From: an uncultured Halieaceae bacterium | GTDB taxonomy: Bacteria; Pseudomonadota; Gammaproteobacteria; Pseudomonadales; Halieaceae | Assembly (NCBI GenBank): GCA_913057135.1 | Contig: CAJXNM010000010.1 | Coordinates: forward strand, 1-64,000 | DNA: 64,000 nt | Direction of reading: 5' to 3' | In this document: positions 22,796 through 31,119 of the stretch, piece after piece | Position numbering within the stretch: the first letter of the stretch is position 1 | How the letters are laid out: each line of letters opens with the position of its first letter | Program-made: the position numbers and the translations under genes | Notes under the pieces: generated by a model | The model's input: the letters and a program-made list of their open reading frames with translations, nothing else | What the model was told of the DNA's origin: nothing | Databases searched by the model: none

Positions 22796-24514
22796 ATGGC
22801 CCAAACTACCAAATACCGCTCCATTGAATGCCCAATATCGGTTCGCGCCGATGGCGACACAGCCACAGCTGTACTCGCTACCAGTGCGCCGCTAGCACGC
22901 TACGGCATCATGGAAATTTTACAGATCGACAGAGACTCGATCGACCTATCTCGCTCTCCCTTTCCCCTGCTGTTGGCACACAAGGCCGACGAATCGCCTA
23001 TTGGCGTCGTTGATGACGTTCGCATCCAAGACGGCGAGCTTATCGGCACGTTGCGCTTTGGCGAAAGCGAAAGGGCGCAAGAGGCGCTGAGGGACGCCAG
23101 GGCGGGGGTTTTACGCTCGGTCTCTATTGGCTATCGCATCGACGAGACAGACCAAAAGTACGGCCACACGATTGCCACTAAATGGACACTACTAGAAGTG
23201 TCGCTGGTGTCTGTGCCGGCTGACCAAAACGCACGCATCACACAAATTCGCAGCAATGGAGATTCAAAAATGAACACTGTTGAAAACTATCAGCGAGAAA
23301 CAGCCGAAATTTTCGGCATCGCAAAACGGCACAATCGAATGGATTTAGCTGAGCAGGCTTTATCTAAAGGCATGAGCCTATCGCAGTTCAGGGGCTTCAT
23401 TCTCGACCAACTGGAGGACAAGCCGCTCAACCTCATGGATGTTGAGGACATAGGCTTAAGTAAGCGCGAGACGCGAGACTTTAGTCTTGCACGCGCCATT
23501 GAGGCGAAATGCAGTGGTGACTGGCGTCGGGCCGGACTTGAAAAAGAAGTGCTGGAAACGACGCGCAAGCGCGCTCGCCACCCCGATAGCATCGTGTTGC
23601 CGGGCGAGGTGATGAAGAACTACAGTAAGCGCGACATTACCCTTGGCAGTCCTAGTAACGGCGCTAACTTGGTGGAGACTACGGTTCTCGGTGGCAGTTT
23701 CATCGACGCCCTGGTGGCATCGAGCGTCGTATTAGAGCGCTGTACCACTTTGTCAGGATTGGAGGGCGACGTGGCCTTGCCGAAGGCCTCCACCGGCACG
23801 AGCGCGAATTGGTACACAGAAACCGGACAACTGAGCGAGTCGACCCCGTCCTTCACTCAAGTGACGCTATCACCCAAGACGGTGGCATCGTTCTTGGAAA
23901 TATCGAGGCGCACTATCCAGCAGAGTTCGCCTGATATAGAGGCCTTGCTCAGAGCGGACATGGCCCGACAAATCGCGAGTGCCATTGATGCGGTAATCCT
24001 GGAGGGCGGTGGCGCTAATCAGCCGACGGGTGTGCTTCAAACGAATGGCATCGGCAGTGTTGCGCTCGGCACCAACGGCGGGGCGATTACCTATAGTGCT
24101 TTGGTCGACCTGGTTTCTGCTGTCGAGCAGCAAAACGCTTTGACGGGCTCCCTGGCGTTCGTCACCGACCCGAAGGTCGTGGCGGCGATGCGACAGACAC
24201 CGCGCCAGAGTGGTGGCGTAGAGGCAAACTTCATTTTGAATGCCGATAACAGCGTGCTCGGTCACAACGTCTTATCGACCACCAACAGCCCTAGCGATTT
24301 AACCAAAGGCACGAGCTCGAGCGTGTGCAGTGCCGTGACGTTCGGAAATTGGTCGGATGTGATTGTCGGATTCTGGAGCTCTGGCGAATTCCTGGTGGAT
24401 AACTTCACCAAAATGGACCAGAACATTATCCGCATCCGCGGCCTATCCGATATCGACGTGGCAGTGCGCAACGTGGAGTCATTTGCGGCGATAACTGACG
24501 TCACCACAGCCTGA
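22796..24514 (+). CDS. Prohead protease fused to HK97-type major capsid protein
   Basis: A 572-residue protein with GGAGGT six bases before the start. Residues 1-155 are a U35/S78 prohead protease: FPLLLAHKADESPIG with catalytic His62, GVLRSVSIGYRID with Ser108/Ser110, and WTLLEVSLVSVPAD with Glu134. Residues from about 160 form a HK97 gp5-type capsid. There is first a helical delta/scaffold region to about 270, then ANWYTETGQLSESTPSFTQVTLSPKTVASFLEISR (the E-loop and spine region), ILEGGGANQPTGVLQ (P-domain loop) and a C-terminal A-domain/P-domain with GDWSDVIVGFWSS-like and DVAVRNVESFAAI ends. Fusion of the protease to the coat is known in some phages. An in-frame ATG at 23270 with GGAG could also yield the coat alone. 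It is the only virion gene of the element and ends before a strong terminator. Confidence 0.9.
   Translation: MAQTTKYRSIECPISVRADGDTATAVLATSAPLARYGIMEILQIDRDSIDLSRSPFPLLLAHKADESPIGVVDDVRIQDGELIGTLRFGESERAQEALRDARAGVLRSVSIGYRIDETDQKYGHTIATKWTLLEVSLVSVPADQNARITQIRSNGDSKMNTVENYQRETAEIFGIAKRHNRMDLAEQALSKGMSLSQFRGFILDQLEDKPLNLMDVEDIGLSKRETRDFSLARAIEAKCSGDWRRAGLEKEVLETTRKRARHPDSIVLPGEVMKNYSKRDITLGSPSNGANLVETTVLGGSFIDALVASSVVLERCTTLSGLEGDVALPKASTGTSANWYTETGQLSESTPSFTQVTLSPKTVASFLEISRRTIQQSSPDIEALLRADMARQIASAIDAVILEGGGANQPTGVLQTNGIGSVALGTNGGAITYSALVDLVSAVEQQNALTGSLAFVTDPKVVAAMRQTPRQSGGVEANFILNADNSVLGHNVLSTTNSPSDLTKGTSSSVCSAVTFGNWSDVIVGFWSSGEFLVDNFTKMDQNIIRIRGLSDIDVAVRNVESFAAITDVTTA
23258..23272 (+). 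promoter_or_regulatory. Internal ribosome-binding site and start inside the capsid fusion
   Basis: GGAG at 23258-23261 is followed eight bases later by the in-frame ATG 23270 (residue 159), exactly at the protease-capsid junction. Translation from here would give a 414-residue coat precursor without protease, letting one gene supply many coats per protease. Confidence 0.5.
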
Positions 24515-24594
24515 GATTGATCCGAACCAGCGCTTACCGTTTGGGGCTTCCTCCTGGCCGATGGTGCGGTGATAGCTGGTGAGACGGCAGGTTT

Positions 24595-24629
24595 GCCCGG
24601 CACCTGTGGATCACAAGCCGGGCTTTTTT
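24595..24629 (+). terminator. Rho-independent terminator after the capsid gene
   Basis: A 7-bp GC stem, GCCCGGC (24595-24601) with GCCGGGC (24617-24623), is followed by six Ts (24624-24629). It ends the rightward late transcript 80 bases after the capsid stop. Confidence 0.88.
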
Positions 24630-24630
24630 G

Positions 24631-24645
24631 TGGGGTAAAAGTGGG
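24631..24645 (+). promoter_or_regulatory. TGGGGTAAAA site near the right end
   Basis: TGGGGTAAAAGTGGG matches TGGGGTAAAAATGGG at the int start (17072-17086) at 14 of 15 bases. Occurrence near both ends of the element suggests an integrase arm-type site. Role inferred. Confidence 0.45.
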
Positions 24646-24709
24646 AAAGTCGCCCTATTGGAATAATAAAAGGCAATTAAAACAGTACCTTATGAATTTG
24701 TTTGACCCC

Positions 24710-24723
24710 CTCCGGGCGGGCCA
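24710..24723 (+). repeat. Right attachment repeat (attR)
   Basis: An exact second copy of CTCCGGGCGGGCCA (tRNA-Arg 3' end). The identity does not extend further on either side. It marks the right border of the 7.7-kb element. Confidence 0.8.
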
Positions 24724-25244
24724 GATAACCTCTTGAAGTTTCTCCAAAAAGTCAGGTTCTGTCCTGTTCGTAACGCATATTGCTGAGTCGCGGTCACAAA
24801 TCTGTGCCAAGCCTTACAACGGTCGAGTTACATCACCATACGTCGCGAGCGACATCGTCACCGAACCAACGGACAACGACTTAAGCTTTATCAGTACACT
24901 CTTTGGCTGCTACTTGATGATGTAGATACAGGTATTGGCATCAAGCATATGCATGTTCAGAGCCGCTCGCGTTCTTACGGTACATCATCCTCGCGACCAT
25001 CGTTAATGGAGTATCCAGGCGTGGTCTACAGTAGCTTCGAAGCCACAGCGAGGTTTTTGGGCTTGGGTTTGAGTATCAACTCATCGCCCGGCCTGAATAT
25101 TTCTCATTCGGTAGCGTCAAGCCGGAGCTTTTTCGGGATCTTCAGCGCTTGCCTGATCCCGATGGGATGACTAGGGCCCACTATGCGCACAGGATGCTCT
25201 ATTTTTTGGTGTAGCATGCTGGCTTTGAGCTGGAATGTATCGCT
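24724..25244. other. Gene-free stretch right of attR
   Basis: No convincing gene or RNA is seen. Short open frames lack motifs, and the sequence may be decayed DNA next to the broken amidohydrolase. No tRNA sequence remains on this side. Confidence 0.5.
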
Positions 25245-26263
25245 ATGTCCTTCAAGCCGCTGCTGTTATTCACACTGGTACTTCTGCCACCATTTGCGAT
25301 GGCACTCGATGGCCCAGGTACCACTGCGCCCGGGGAAGAGGGCGCTGCCTTGGCCACGTCGATGGGGGTGGCTCTGCCGCCACCTGCGCCCGATCGAGGC
25401 GCAGACGAGGGGGTTGGCCCCTTTCAGCGCTTAGTGATCGATAACGCCATGCTTGTCGACGGACTCGGTGCTCCGCCGAGAGGGCCGGTCAGTCTGGTGA
25501 TTGAGCAGGACACTATTCGCCAGATAACGTCCCAGCCTCCCGCACCCATGGCCGAGGAGTATCGTCTTGATGCCTCGGGTATGACTGTTTTACCGGGTTT
25601 TGTTGATGCGCATGTGCACATCGGAAACCCTTTGCAAGGCCTCGCAGGACCCATCACGCCCCCCGAGTACGTCTTCAAACTATGGCTAGCTCATGGCATT
25701 ACGACAGTCCGTGATGTGGGCTCAGTCATGGGCTTGCAGTGGACCGTAGAGCACGCCAGGCGCAGCGACAAAAACAGCATCGTAGCCCCAAGCATTATCC
25801 CCTATGCCATGTTCACCGATCGAACCATCCAGCATTATCCCGCCGACTATAACTACTCCGATGAACAGTGGCGCTTTGGTGAGGCCGGCAATTTATGGCT
25901 ACAGAGCGCAGCGACTGGGTCTCCCACGTGGAATGACACCCTGAGGGAGTTGGTGGATCTGGATTTCACTATGGTGCCCACATTCACCATCTATGAAGTC
26001 AACCGAGATGTGATGAGAGCACGGCTTGCGGAATGGCACGACGGCTACACTTGGCCGGTGTTAAACACCTTTTTTCAACCCAACCCAAAACTGCATGGCT
26101 CCTACCACATGGCACTGGCCATCAAAAGCTCGATCGTGCGTCGAATACCCTTGGCAGGGTTGGCGGTGTGAGCTACACCGTGAAAGGTGGCATAGTGTAC
26201 GATGCAAAGTCACTTTTAGCGGATGCTAGGGCTATGGTGACAGCTGCAAAGACCAAACCGTAG
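25245..26263 (+). pseudogene. Decayed amidohydrolase (imidazolonepropionase/prolidase-like)
   Basis: It starts with a signal peptide (MSFKPLLLFTLVLLPPFAMA) and an amidohydrolase N-terminus: VIDNAMLVDGLG, DASGMTVLPGFVDAHVHIG with the H-x-H metal pair, and WLAHGITTVRDVGS. The frame stops at 26171. The middle barrel segment with the Lys, His and Asp ligands is missing. The family's C-terminus, VSYTVKGGIVYDAKSLLADARAMV, reappears in another frame and ends at 26263. So there is at least one internal deletion and one frameshift. It would have been an exported metal-dependent hydrolase of the Xaa-Pro dipeptidase-like amidohydrolases. Location just right of the integrated element suggests damage in a region of repeated insertion. 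Confidence 0.75.
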
Positions 26264-26275
26264 TCATCTCTGGAT

Positions 26276-27253
26276 ATGGTCCACAGCCTACTACCGGAAC
26301 TTCCTCGAGCCCATGGCCAACCACTGTGTTTCGGCCGCCTGCGGCAAGTGCCCCAGGACTTCTATGTCACTGAACAGCTGGGCTGGGAGCCTTCTGGTGA
26401 CGGCGAACACGACTATCTATGGTTGCGTAAAACCGGGGCTAATACAGCCTGGTTAGCAACACAATTGGCCCTGTTCGCCGGCGTGGCTCCCCACGATGTG
26501 GGTTACGCGGGTTTGAAAGATCGTCATGCGGTAACCGAGCAATGGTTCAGCGTACCCCGGTGGCATCAACCCAACTGGCGGTCTTTTAATTTGCCTGGCA
26601 TTGAGATCCTCGAGGTTACAAGGCACTTGAGAAAATTACGCAGAGGCGCTCATCAATCGAACCGATTTTGTATTCGTTTGTGTGGGGTGGAAGGGCTCTC
26701 TGATGCAGTATTGAGCGAGCGATTGGATGTGATAGGGCGCCAAGGCGCGCCCAATTACTACGGCGAGCAGCGGTTCGGACGCGATGGCGCAAACCTAGAT
26801 CTGGCCTATGCATGGGCGAGGGGACGGCGACTTTCCAGAGACAAGCGCAGTATTGCCATCTCTACCATGCGGGCGTTTTGTTTTAATAAGGCCCTTGCCG
26901 AGCGCGTGCACTCTGAAACATGGCACCAGCTCATACCGGGCGATCTAGCCAATTTGGATGGAAGTGGCAGCGTGTTCGCTGTTTCCGCTATCGATGATGA
27001 GCTGTTAACTCGATGCCAATCACTCGATATTCACCCAGCTATAGGGCTCGTGGGTGCTGACAGTGATGATGTACCTAGCCAATGGCAGTCGTCCCTTGCC
27101 CGGGCTCGGGTAGAGCCAGGTAGCCGAGGTCTGCGCATGCGGGTACACGATCTTAAGGCGCACATCGACGCTGACACATTACAGCTCTCATTTGTTTTAC
27201 AGCGAGGCTGCTATGCCACGTCGCTGCTGCGTGAAATCTGCGAATGGCATTAA
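26276..27253 (+). CDS. truD: tRNA pseudouridine synthase D
   Basis: A 325-residue TruD, which makes pseudouridine 13 in tRNA-Glu. DFYVTEQLGWEPSGDGEHDYLWLRKTGANT is the family N-terminus (normally dF.V.E.lgf.psG.GeH.ll.irK...nT). VGYAGLKDRHAVTEQWFSV holds the catalytic Asp, NYYGEQRFG is a second strong motif, and the TRUD insertion domain lies around residues 155-300. Length is a little short of E. coli TruD (349). In many gamma-proteobacteria truD sits in ispD-ispF-truD-surE; here it stands alone beside a pseudogene. Confidence 0.93.
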   Translation: MVHSLLPELPRAHGQPLCFGRLRQVPQDFYVTEQLGWEPSGDGEHDYLWLRKTGANTAWLATQLALFAGVAPHDVGYAGLKDRHAVTEQWFSVPRWHQPNWRSFNLPGIEILEVTRHLRKLRRGAHQSNRFCIRLCGVEGLSDAVLSERLDVIGRQGAPNYYGEQRFGRDGANLDLAYAWARGRRLSRDKRSIAISTMRAFCFNKALAERVHSETWHQLIPGDLANLDGSGSVFAVSAIDDELLTRCQSLDIHPAIGLVGADSDDVPSQWQSSLARARVEPGSRGLRMRVHDLKAHIDADTLQLSFVLQRGCYATSLLREICEWH

Positions 27254-27376
27254 CCCCCCGTAGGTCTGAGTGTCCATTCGAGTGGGGACGGTCTTACTAG
27301 CCACTAGTGCATTCAGACGTTTCCATTTTCCCCCATTTACAAGAAGGTCAGGGATTGCTCGAAAGGGAGAGTTGCC

Positions 27377-28897
27377 ATGGCTGTTAATCGTCGTCAGTTC
27401 GTTTCCTTGGGTGCCGGCCTGGCTGGTGCTGTGACTACCGGGACTGTCATGCACACTGGGGCTTTCGCCGCACCGGTGGGTTTGGACTTCAAGGACTATC
27501 GTCGCTATGACGGCCTTGGTTTGGCGGCGGCCATTCGCCGTGGCGACTTTAGTGCAGAGGAGGTGCTGGCAACTGCGGTGGCGCGTGCTTCCCAGGTAAA
27601 CCCCGTCATTAACGCCATTGTCGAACCCCTCTATGATTACGCTCGCCAGCAACTGGCGAAGGGGTTGCCCCAGGGTGCCTTTACCGGTGTGCCATTTCTG
27701 CTCAAGGATTTAGGCATTATGCTGAAAGGCACGCGCACCACGGAGGGCTCTCGGTTTTACGCCGATCAGGTGGCCGACTACACCCAGACACTGGTGCAGC
27801 GCTATCTCGATGCGGGGCTCGTTATCATGGGTAAAAGCGCCAGCCCAGAATTCGGTGGCACGACCAGCACTGAGTCGGTGTTATTCGGTGATACCCGTAA
27901 CCCTTGGGATCTCGAGATGACCGCTGGTGGCTCTTCGGGTGGCTCGGCGGCGGCGGTAGCGGCGGGGATTTTACCCCTGGCCAACGCCACTGATGGCGGT
28001 GGATCGATACGTATTCCTGCTGCTTGCTGTGGCTTATTTGGACTGAAAACCAGCCGTGGCCGGACACCCAATGGCCCACGTGCCCATTTCAATATGATGG
28101 CTGTGAGCCACTGCGTATCGCGCAGTGTGCGCGACAGTGCGGCACTGCTAGATGCCACTGCTGGTCCCGAGCCGGGTTCCACCGGAGGGCCGAAAGCACC
28201 CGTTACAACATTCCTTGACGCCGTTAGCCGAGCACCTAAGTCACTGCGGATTGGTCTGGTTACTGAGCCGCTGGCGCGCTCGTCGGTGCATGCTGATTGC
28301 CGCGCCGCCGCTATCGAGGCAGCGCAGTTATGTGAACGTCTTGGTCATCATGTGGAGCCGGTGACCCTGCCGGTGGATCCAGCTGAGTTTTACGGTGCTA
28401 CCGGAAAGGTGATGGGGGTGGGGAATGTCATCCGCGTTCAAAAGCGCGAGCAGCAGCTCGGTCGGAAGGTCACCGAGGCTGACTTAGAGCCGCGTACCTG
28501 GCGGCGCTATCAACTGTATAAAAATGTTTCAGGCGCCGAGTACCTGCAGGGTTTGCAGGCGATGCATCGCATTGGGCGCGACATGGCGGCGTTGCACGAG
28601 CAGTTTGACCTGTTGCTGTCGCCCACTCAAGCGCTGCCGCCCATTGCACTTGGTCGATTAGCGCTGACACGCCCAGACAAAGGCTATGAGAGCGATGTCT
28701 TGGGCTTCTCTGCATTTACGATGCTCGCGAACGCCACGGGGGCGCCGGCAATGTCGGTACCGCTTTACTGGAATGCCGATGGACTGCCCATCGGCGTTAT
28801 GTTTGCGGCCGATTACGGCCAAGAGGAATTGCTGTTGAGTTTGGCGGGGCAGCTAGAGCAGGCGCAGCCTTGGTTCGATCGAGTGCCGACACTGTAG
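27377..28897 (+). CDS. Amidase-signature enzyme with Tat signal
   Basis: A 506-residue amidase-signature hydrolase. The N-terminus NRRQFVSLGAGLAGAV is a twin-arginine signal, so a folded enzyme would reach the periplasm. The Ser-cisSer-Lys triad is visible: Lys in PFLLKDLGIML, cis-Ser in the GGSSGGSAAAVAAG loop, and nucleophile Ser in DGGGSIRIPAACCGLFGLK. The rest matches the family to the C-terminal GLPIGVMFAADYGQEELLL. Such enzymes hydrolyse amides or amide-like bonds (6-aminohexanoate-cyclic-dimer hydrolase is one known member); the natural substrate cannot be read. It has its own GAAAGGGAGAG ribosome site before ATG 27377. Confidence 0.88.
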   Translation: MAVNRRQFVSLGAGLAGAVTTGTVMHTGAFAAPVGLDFKDYRRYDGLGLAAAIRRGDFSAEEVLATAVARASQVNPVINAIVEPLYDYARQQLAKGLPQGAFTGVPFLLKDLGIMLKGTRTTEGSRFYADQVADYTQTLVQRYLDAGLVIMGKSASPEFGGTTSTESVLFGDTRNPWDLEMTAGGSSGGSAAAVAAGILPLANATDGGGSIRIPAACCGLFGLKTSRGRTPNGPRAHFNMMAVSHCVSRSVRDSAALLDATAGPEPGSTGGPKAPVTTFLDAVSRAPKSLRIGLVTEPLARSSVHADCRAAAIEAAQLCERLGHHVEPVTLPVDPAEFYGATGKVMGVGNVIRVQKREQQLGRKVTEADLEPRTWRRYQLYKNVSGAEYLQGLQAMHRIGRDMAALHEQFDLLLSPTQALPPIALGRLALTRPDKGYESDVLGFSAFTMLANATGAPAMSVPLYWNADGLPIGVMFAADYGQEELLLSLAGQLEQAQPWFDRVPTL

Positions 28898-28909
28898 TGA
28901 TCGGCTGGC

Positions 28910-29458
28910 TTACCAGTCCAAGTCGTCGGGAATCTCGAAATCCGCGTACCATTCCTTTTCTTCGGCGGTGAGTTCTGGCTCGCCGCTACCACGGCAGTCG
29001 ATAATCCGCGTCGGATCACGCTGTGCGATTTTGTCGGCAATAGGGGCGGGGAGCAGCTCGTATTGATCGCCTTGCTTCACAATTTTCAGCAAGCCTGACG
29101 CAAGTCGCCGGCGCTGCCCGGCATCCACATACAGTTTTTTTATTTTTGTTCCGTCGGTGAAGTTAAAGGCATCTTGCCCCGCACCCCGGGATTCTCGGTG
29201 TTGTGCTATCAGTTGCTTTATCTGTGCGTTAATCGCTTTGCGCAATGCTGCCGCATTGTGTTCCGCATTCAGTGCTTTATCACGGGCAGCTTTCGCCTCG
29301 GCAGCTTCACGGACGGCAGTGTGTACGTCGCTGTTAACTTCGCCCCGTAAATGCTTGGCAACTTTATCTTTTTTGCGTTTTTCTTTGTTGATGGATTTGG
29401 CTGTTTTGGCGTCTGTCAGCCCTGCTTTTAGCAGCTGATCCTGAAGTGATCCGGACAC
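28910..29458 (-). CDS. DUF2058 nucleoid/polynucleotide-associated protein (YaiL-like)
   Basis: A 182-residue protein of the gamma-proteobacterial DUF2058 family: SLQDQLLKAGLTDAKTAKSINKEKRKKDK at the start, a lysine/alanine-rich coil in the middle and FNFTDGTKIKKLYVDAGQRRRLASGLLKIVKQGDQYELLP with EEKEWYADFEIPDDLDW at the end. The role is unknown; it is thought to bind nucleic acid. The start is set by the ribosome site: AGAGGAG lies five bases before GTG 29458, whereas upstream ATGs lack one. It is divergent from the MFS gene and convergent with the amidase. Confidence 0.85.
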   Translation of the reverse strand: MSGSLQDQLLKAGLTDAKTAKSINKEKRKKDKVAKHLRGEVNSDVHTAVREAAEAKAARDKALNAEHNAAALRKAINAQIKQLIAQHRESRGAGQDAFNFTDGTKIKKLYVDAGQRRRLASGLLKIVKQGDQYELLPAPIADKIAQRDPTRIIDCRGSGEPELTAEEKEWYADFEIPDDLDW

Positions 29459-29626
29459 AGGTACTCCTCTACATGACATGCTGATATGGGCCAAGCTTAT
29501 GTCAGCAAGGTTAGTGCGCAACTATTTTTTACTCTACGGCAGGATGTCGGGGCGGCGTTCGACCTAACGGCGCGACCGTGTAACACTGTAAGTCGATCGG
29601 CCATGATCAGTATAAGGAGACTTGCC

Positions 29627-30871
29627 GTGTCCACCCGTCATTGGGATCGCTATCGCCAGCTTGCGCTGTTAATCATCGCTGCTGGGGTGGTCTATCCCAT
29701 CCCTTACATGCGTCAAAATTTTGAAAATTCGATGCTTGAAGCATTCGCGATCACTCAGGACCAGCTAGGCGAGTGCAGTTCATTGGTGGGCTTGTTGCTG
29801 GTTCTAACGTATGTGCCCAGTGGTTGGCTCGCGGACCGTTTCGGTGCCAATAAGTTACTGTCAATGTCCATGGCCAGTACCGGCGCTATTGCCTTGTGGA
29901 TGGCATCGAGTCCGTCATTTTTTCAATTGAAGCTGGCGTTCGCGGGCTTGGGCATCAGCAGTGGTCTGTTGCTGTGGGGGACGCTTATCAAGACCACATC
30001 GTTGATTGCACCCCATGATCAGCAGGGACGATTTTTCGGCATGCTAGAGAGTGGTCGAGGTATTGCTGAGGCCCTGTTGGCGACGGCTGCTTTGGCCTTA
30101 TTCGCCTATTACCTTGAGGATAAGCTGGCAGGTGCTGGTACCGCCATCGCAGTGGTGCTTAAGTTTTACGGCTGGACAGCCATTCTTGCATCTCCCCTGG
30201 TGTTAGTGGGTTTGAAGCCCCAAGAAGGTGAATCCGATGGCGTGGCGGCATCCGAGCCTGGTCATTCAGTCTGGCATGACGTGGCTGTACTGTTACGCAA
30301 TCAATCGATCTGGTTGTCGGCCATTATTATCCTTGTTGGCTACCAAATTTTTTGGGTGACGTACTCCTTCGCGAGCTTACTTGAGGATGTGTTCGCACTA
30401 GGTGCCGTCACCGTTGGTGGTATTACCGTGGCGCGTCTGTGGATGCGGCCCATAGGCCCGCTCGTTGCCGGCTTCATAGGTGATCGTTTCCATGCGGTGC
30501 GTTTCCTATCGTGGCTCTTGCTTGCCGCCGCCGTCACTTTGTTTGCTATTCCCATGTTGCCTGCCGAGGCCGGTACTTGGTTACTGCTACCGGTCATCTT
30601 GGCAGTATCGCTCATTACCTACGGCATACGCGGTATCTATTGGGCAACCCTTGATGACTGCAAAGTGGCGCCGAATGTTCGGGGTGTGGCCATCGGCTTG
30701 ATCAGTTTGTTGGCCTATACCCCGGATATGTATGTGCCGCAGGTTCAGTCCTTTTGTTTCTCCCTGTTAGAGGGACGCGAGGGCTACCTGCTGTACTACG
30801 GCCTATTTGCCTCCACGGGTATTGTCGGCTTCTTCGCTGCTCGACGACTGGCTTGGTTATCGGAGCACTAG
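29627..30871 (+). CDS. Major facilitator superfamily transporter
   Basis: A 414-residue, 12-helix membrane carrier. Typical MFS marks are YVPSGWLADRFGANKLLSMS (the loop 2-3 motif G-x-x-x-D-R-x-G) and, in the second half, RLWMRPIGPLVAGFIGDRF, the repeated version. The charged loop near the middle (KPQEGESDGVAASEPGHS) separates the two six-helix halves. The family moves small solutes by symport or antiport; the type (NNP or oxalate-like, or nucleoside-like) is not certain. GTG 29627 is chosen over ATG 29603 because AAGGAGA lies five bases before it. Its operon partners are unclear; the next gene on the strand begins 248 bases later. Confidence 0.85.
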   Translation: MSTRHWDRYRQLALLIIAAGVVYPIPYMRQNFENSMLEAFAITQDQLGECSSLVGLLLVLTYVPSGWLADRFGANKLLSMSMASTGAIALWMASSPSFFQLKLAFAGLGISSGLLLWGTLIKTTSLIAPHDQQGRFFGMLESGRGIAEALLATAALALFAYYLEDKLAGAGTAIAVVLKFYGWTAILASPLVLVGLKPQEGESDGVAASEPGHSVWHDVAVLLRNQSIWLSAIIILVGYQIFWVTYSFASLLEDVFALGAVTVGGITVARLWMRPIGPLVAGFIGDRFHAVRFLSWLLLAAAVTLFAIPMLPAEAGTWLLLPVILAVSLITYGIRGIYWATLDDCKVAPNVRGVAIGLISLLAYTPDMYVPQVQSFCFSLLEGREGYLLYYGLFASTGIVGFFAARRLAWLSEH

Positions 30872-30966
30872 ACGCGCACGTCAGGCCATGCCCAGAACCG
30901 AATTTTCAGTGCCTGTTTCAGGTCCTCCAGGCGTGGGCTTGTGATTTTGTTACGCCATGAACAGGT

Positions 30967-30999
30967 AAAAAACGACAGTCAAAAGATCAAAAACGACAG
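30967..30999 (+). repeat. Direct repeat AAAAACGACAG upstream of dmdA-like operon
   Basis: AAAAACGACAG occurs at 30968-30978 and 30989-30999, a 21-base spacing, in the 248-base leader of the operon. Two sites on one face of the helix suggest an operator. Role inferred. Confidence 0.4.
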
Positions 31000-31119
31000 C
31001 CGTCAATTCGCTGCACGAAAGTGTTGGCGCCCCGGCAATCTACTCAATTAGTGTCCGCGTATCGCGTGAATCCAAAAGAATCCGCTACGGATAAATAACA
31101 CGTTTAAGAGGGCACTAGC

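Larger units (their letters stand above)
16981..24723 (+). mobile_element. Integrated phage-satellite-like element with its own capsid gene
   Basis: A 7.7-kb unit bounded by the direct repeat CTCCGGGCGGGCCA (16981-16994 and 24710-24723), which is the tRNA-Arg 3' end. Gene order is integrase, unknown, AlpA-like regulator, primase zinc domain, split RepA-like ATPase, iteron array, two or three small unknown genes, antisense secreted protein, protease-capsid fusion, terminator. The integrase-AlpA-primase order is the hallmark of P4-like satellites and PICIs. The only virion gene is the capsid; I find no terminase, portal, connector, tail, lysis or holin gene. That fits a satellite that makes its own shell but takes packaging motor, portal and tail from a helper. 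A decayed prophage is the alternative, but the compact, mostly intact layout argues against it. Confidence 0.8.

Noticed and set aside
24949-25170. Open frame of 73 codons right of attR
   Set aside because: Serine-rich, no motif, no ribosome-binding site; the sequence looks noncoding or decayed.
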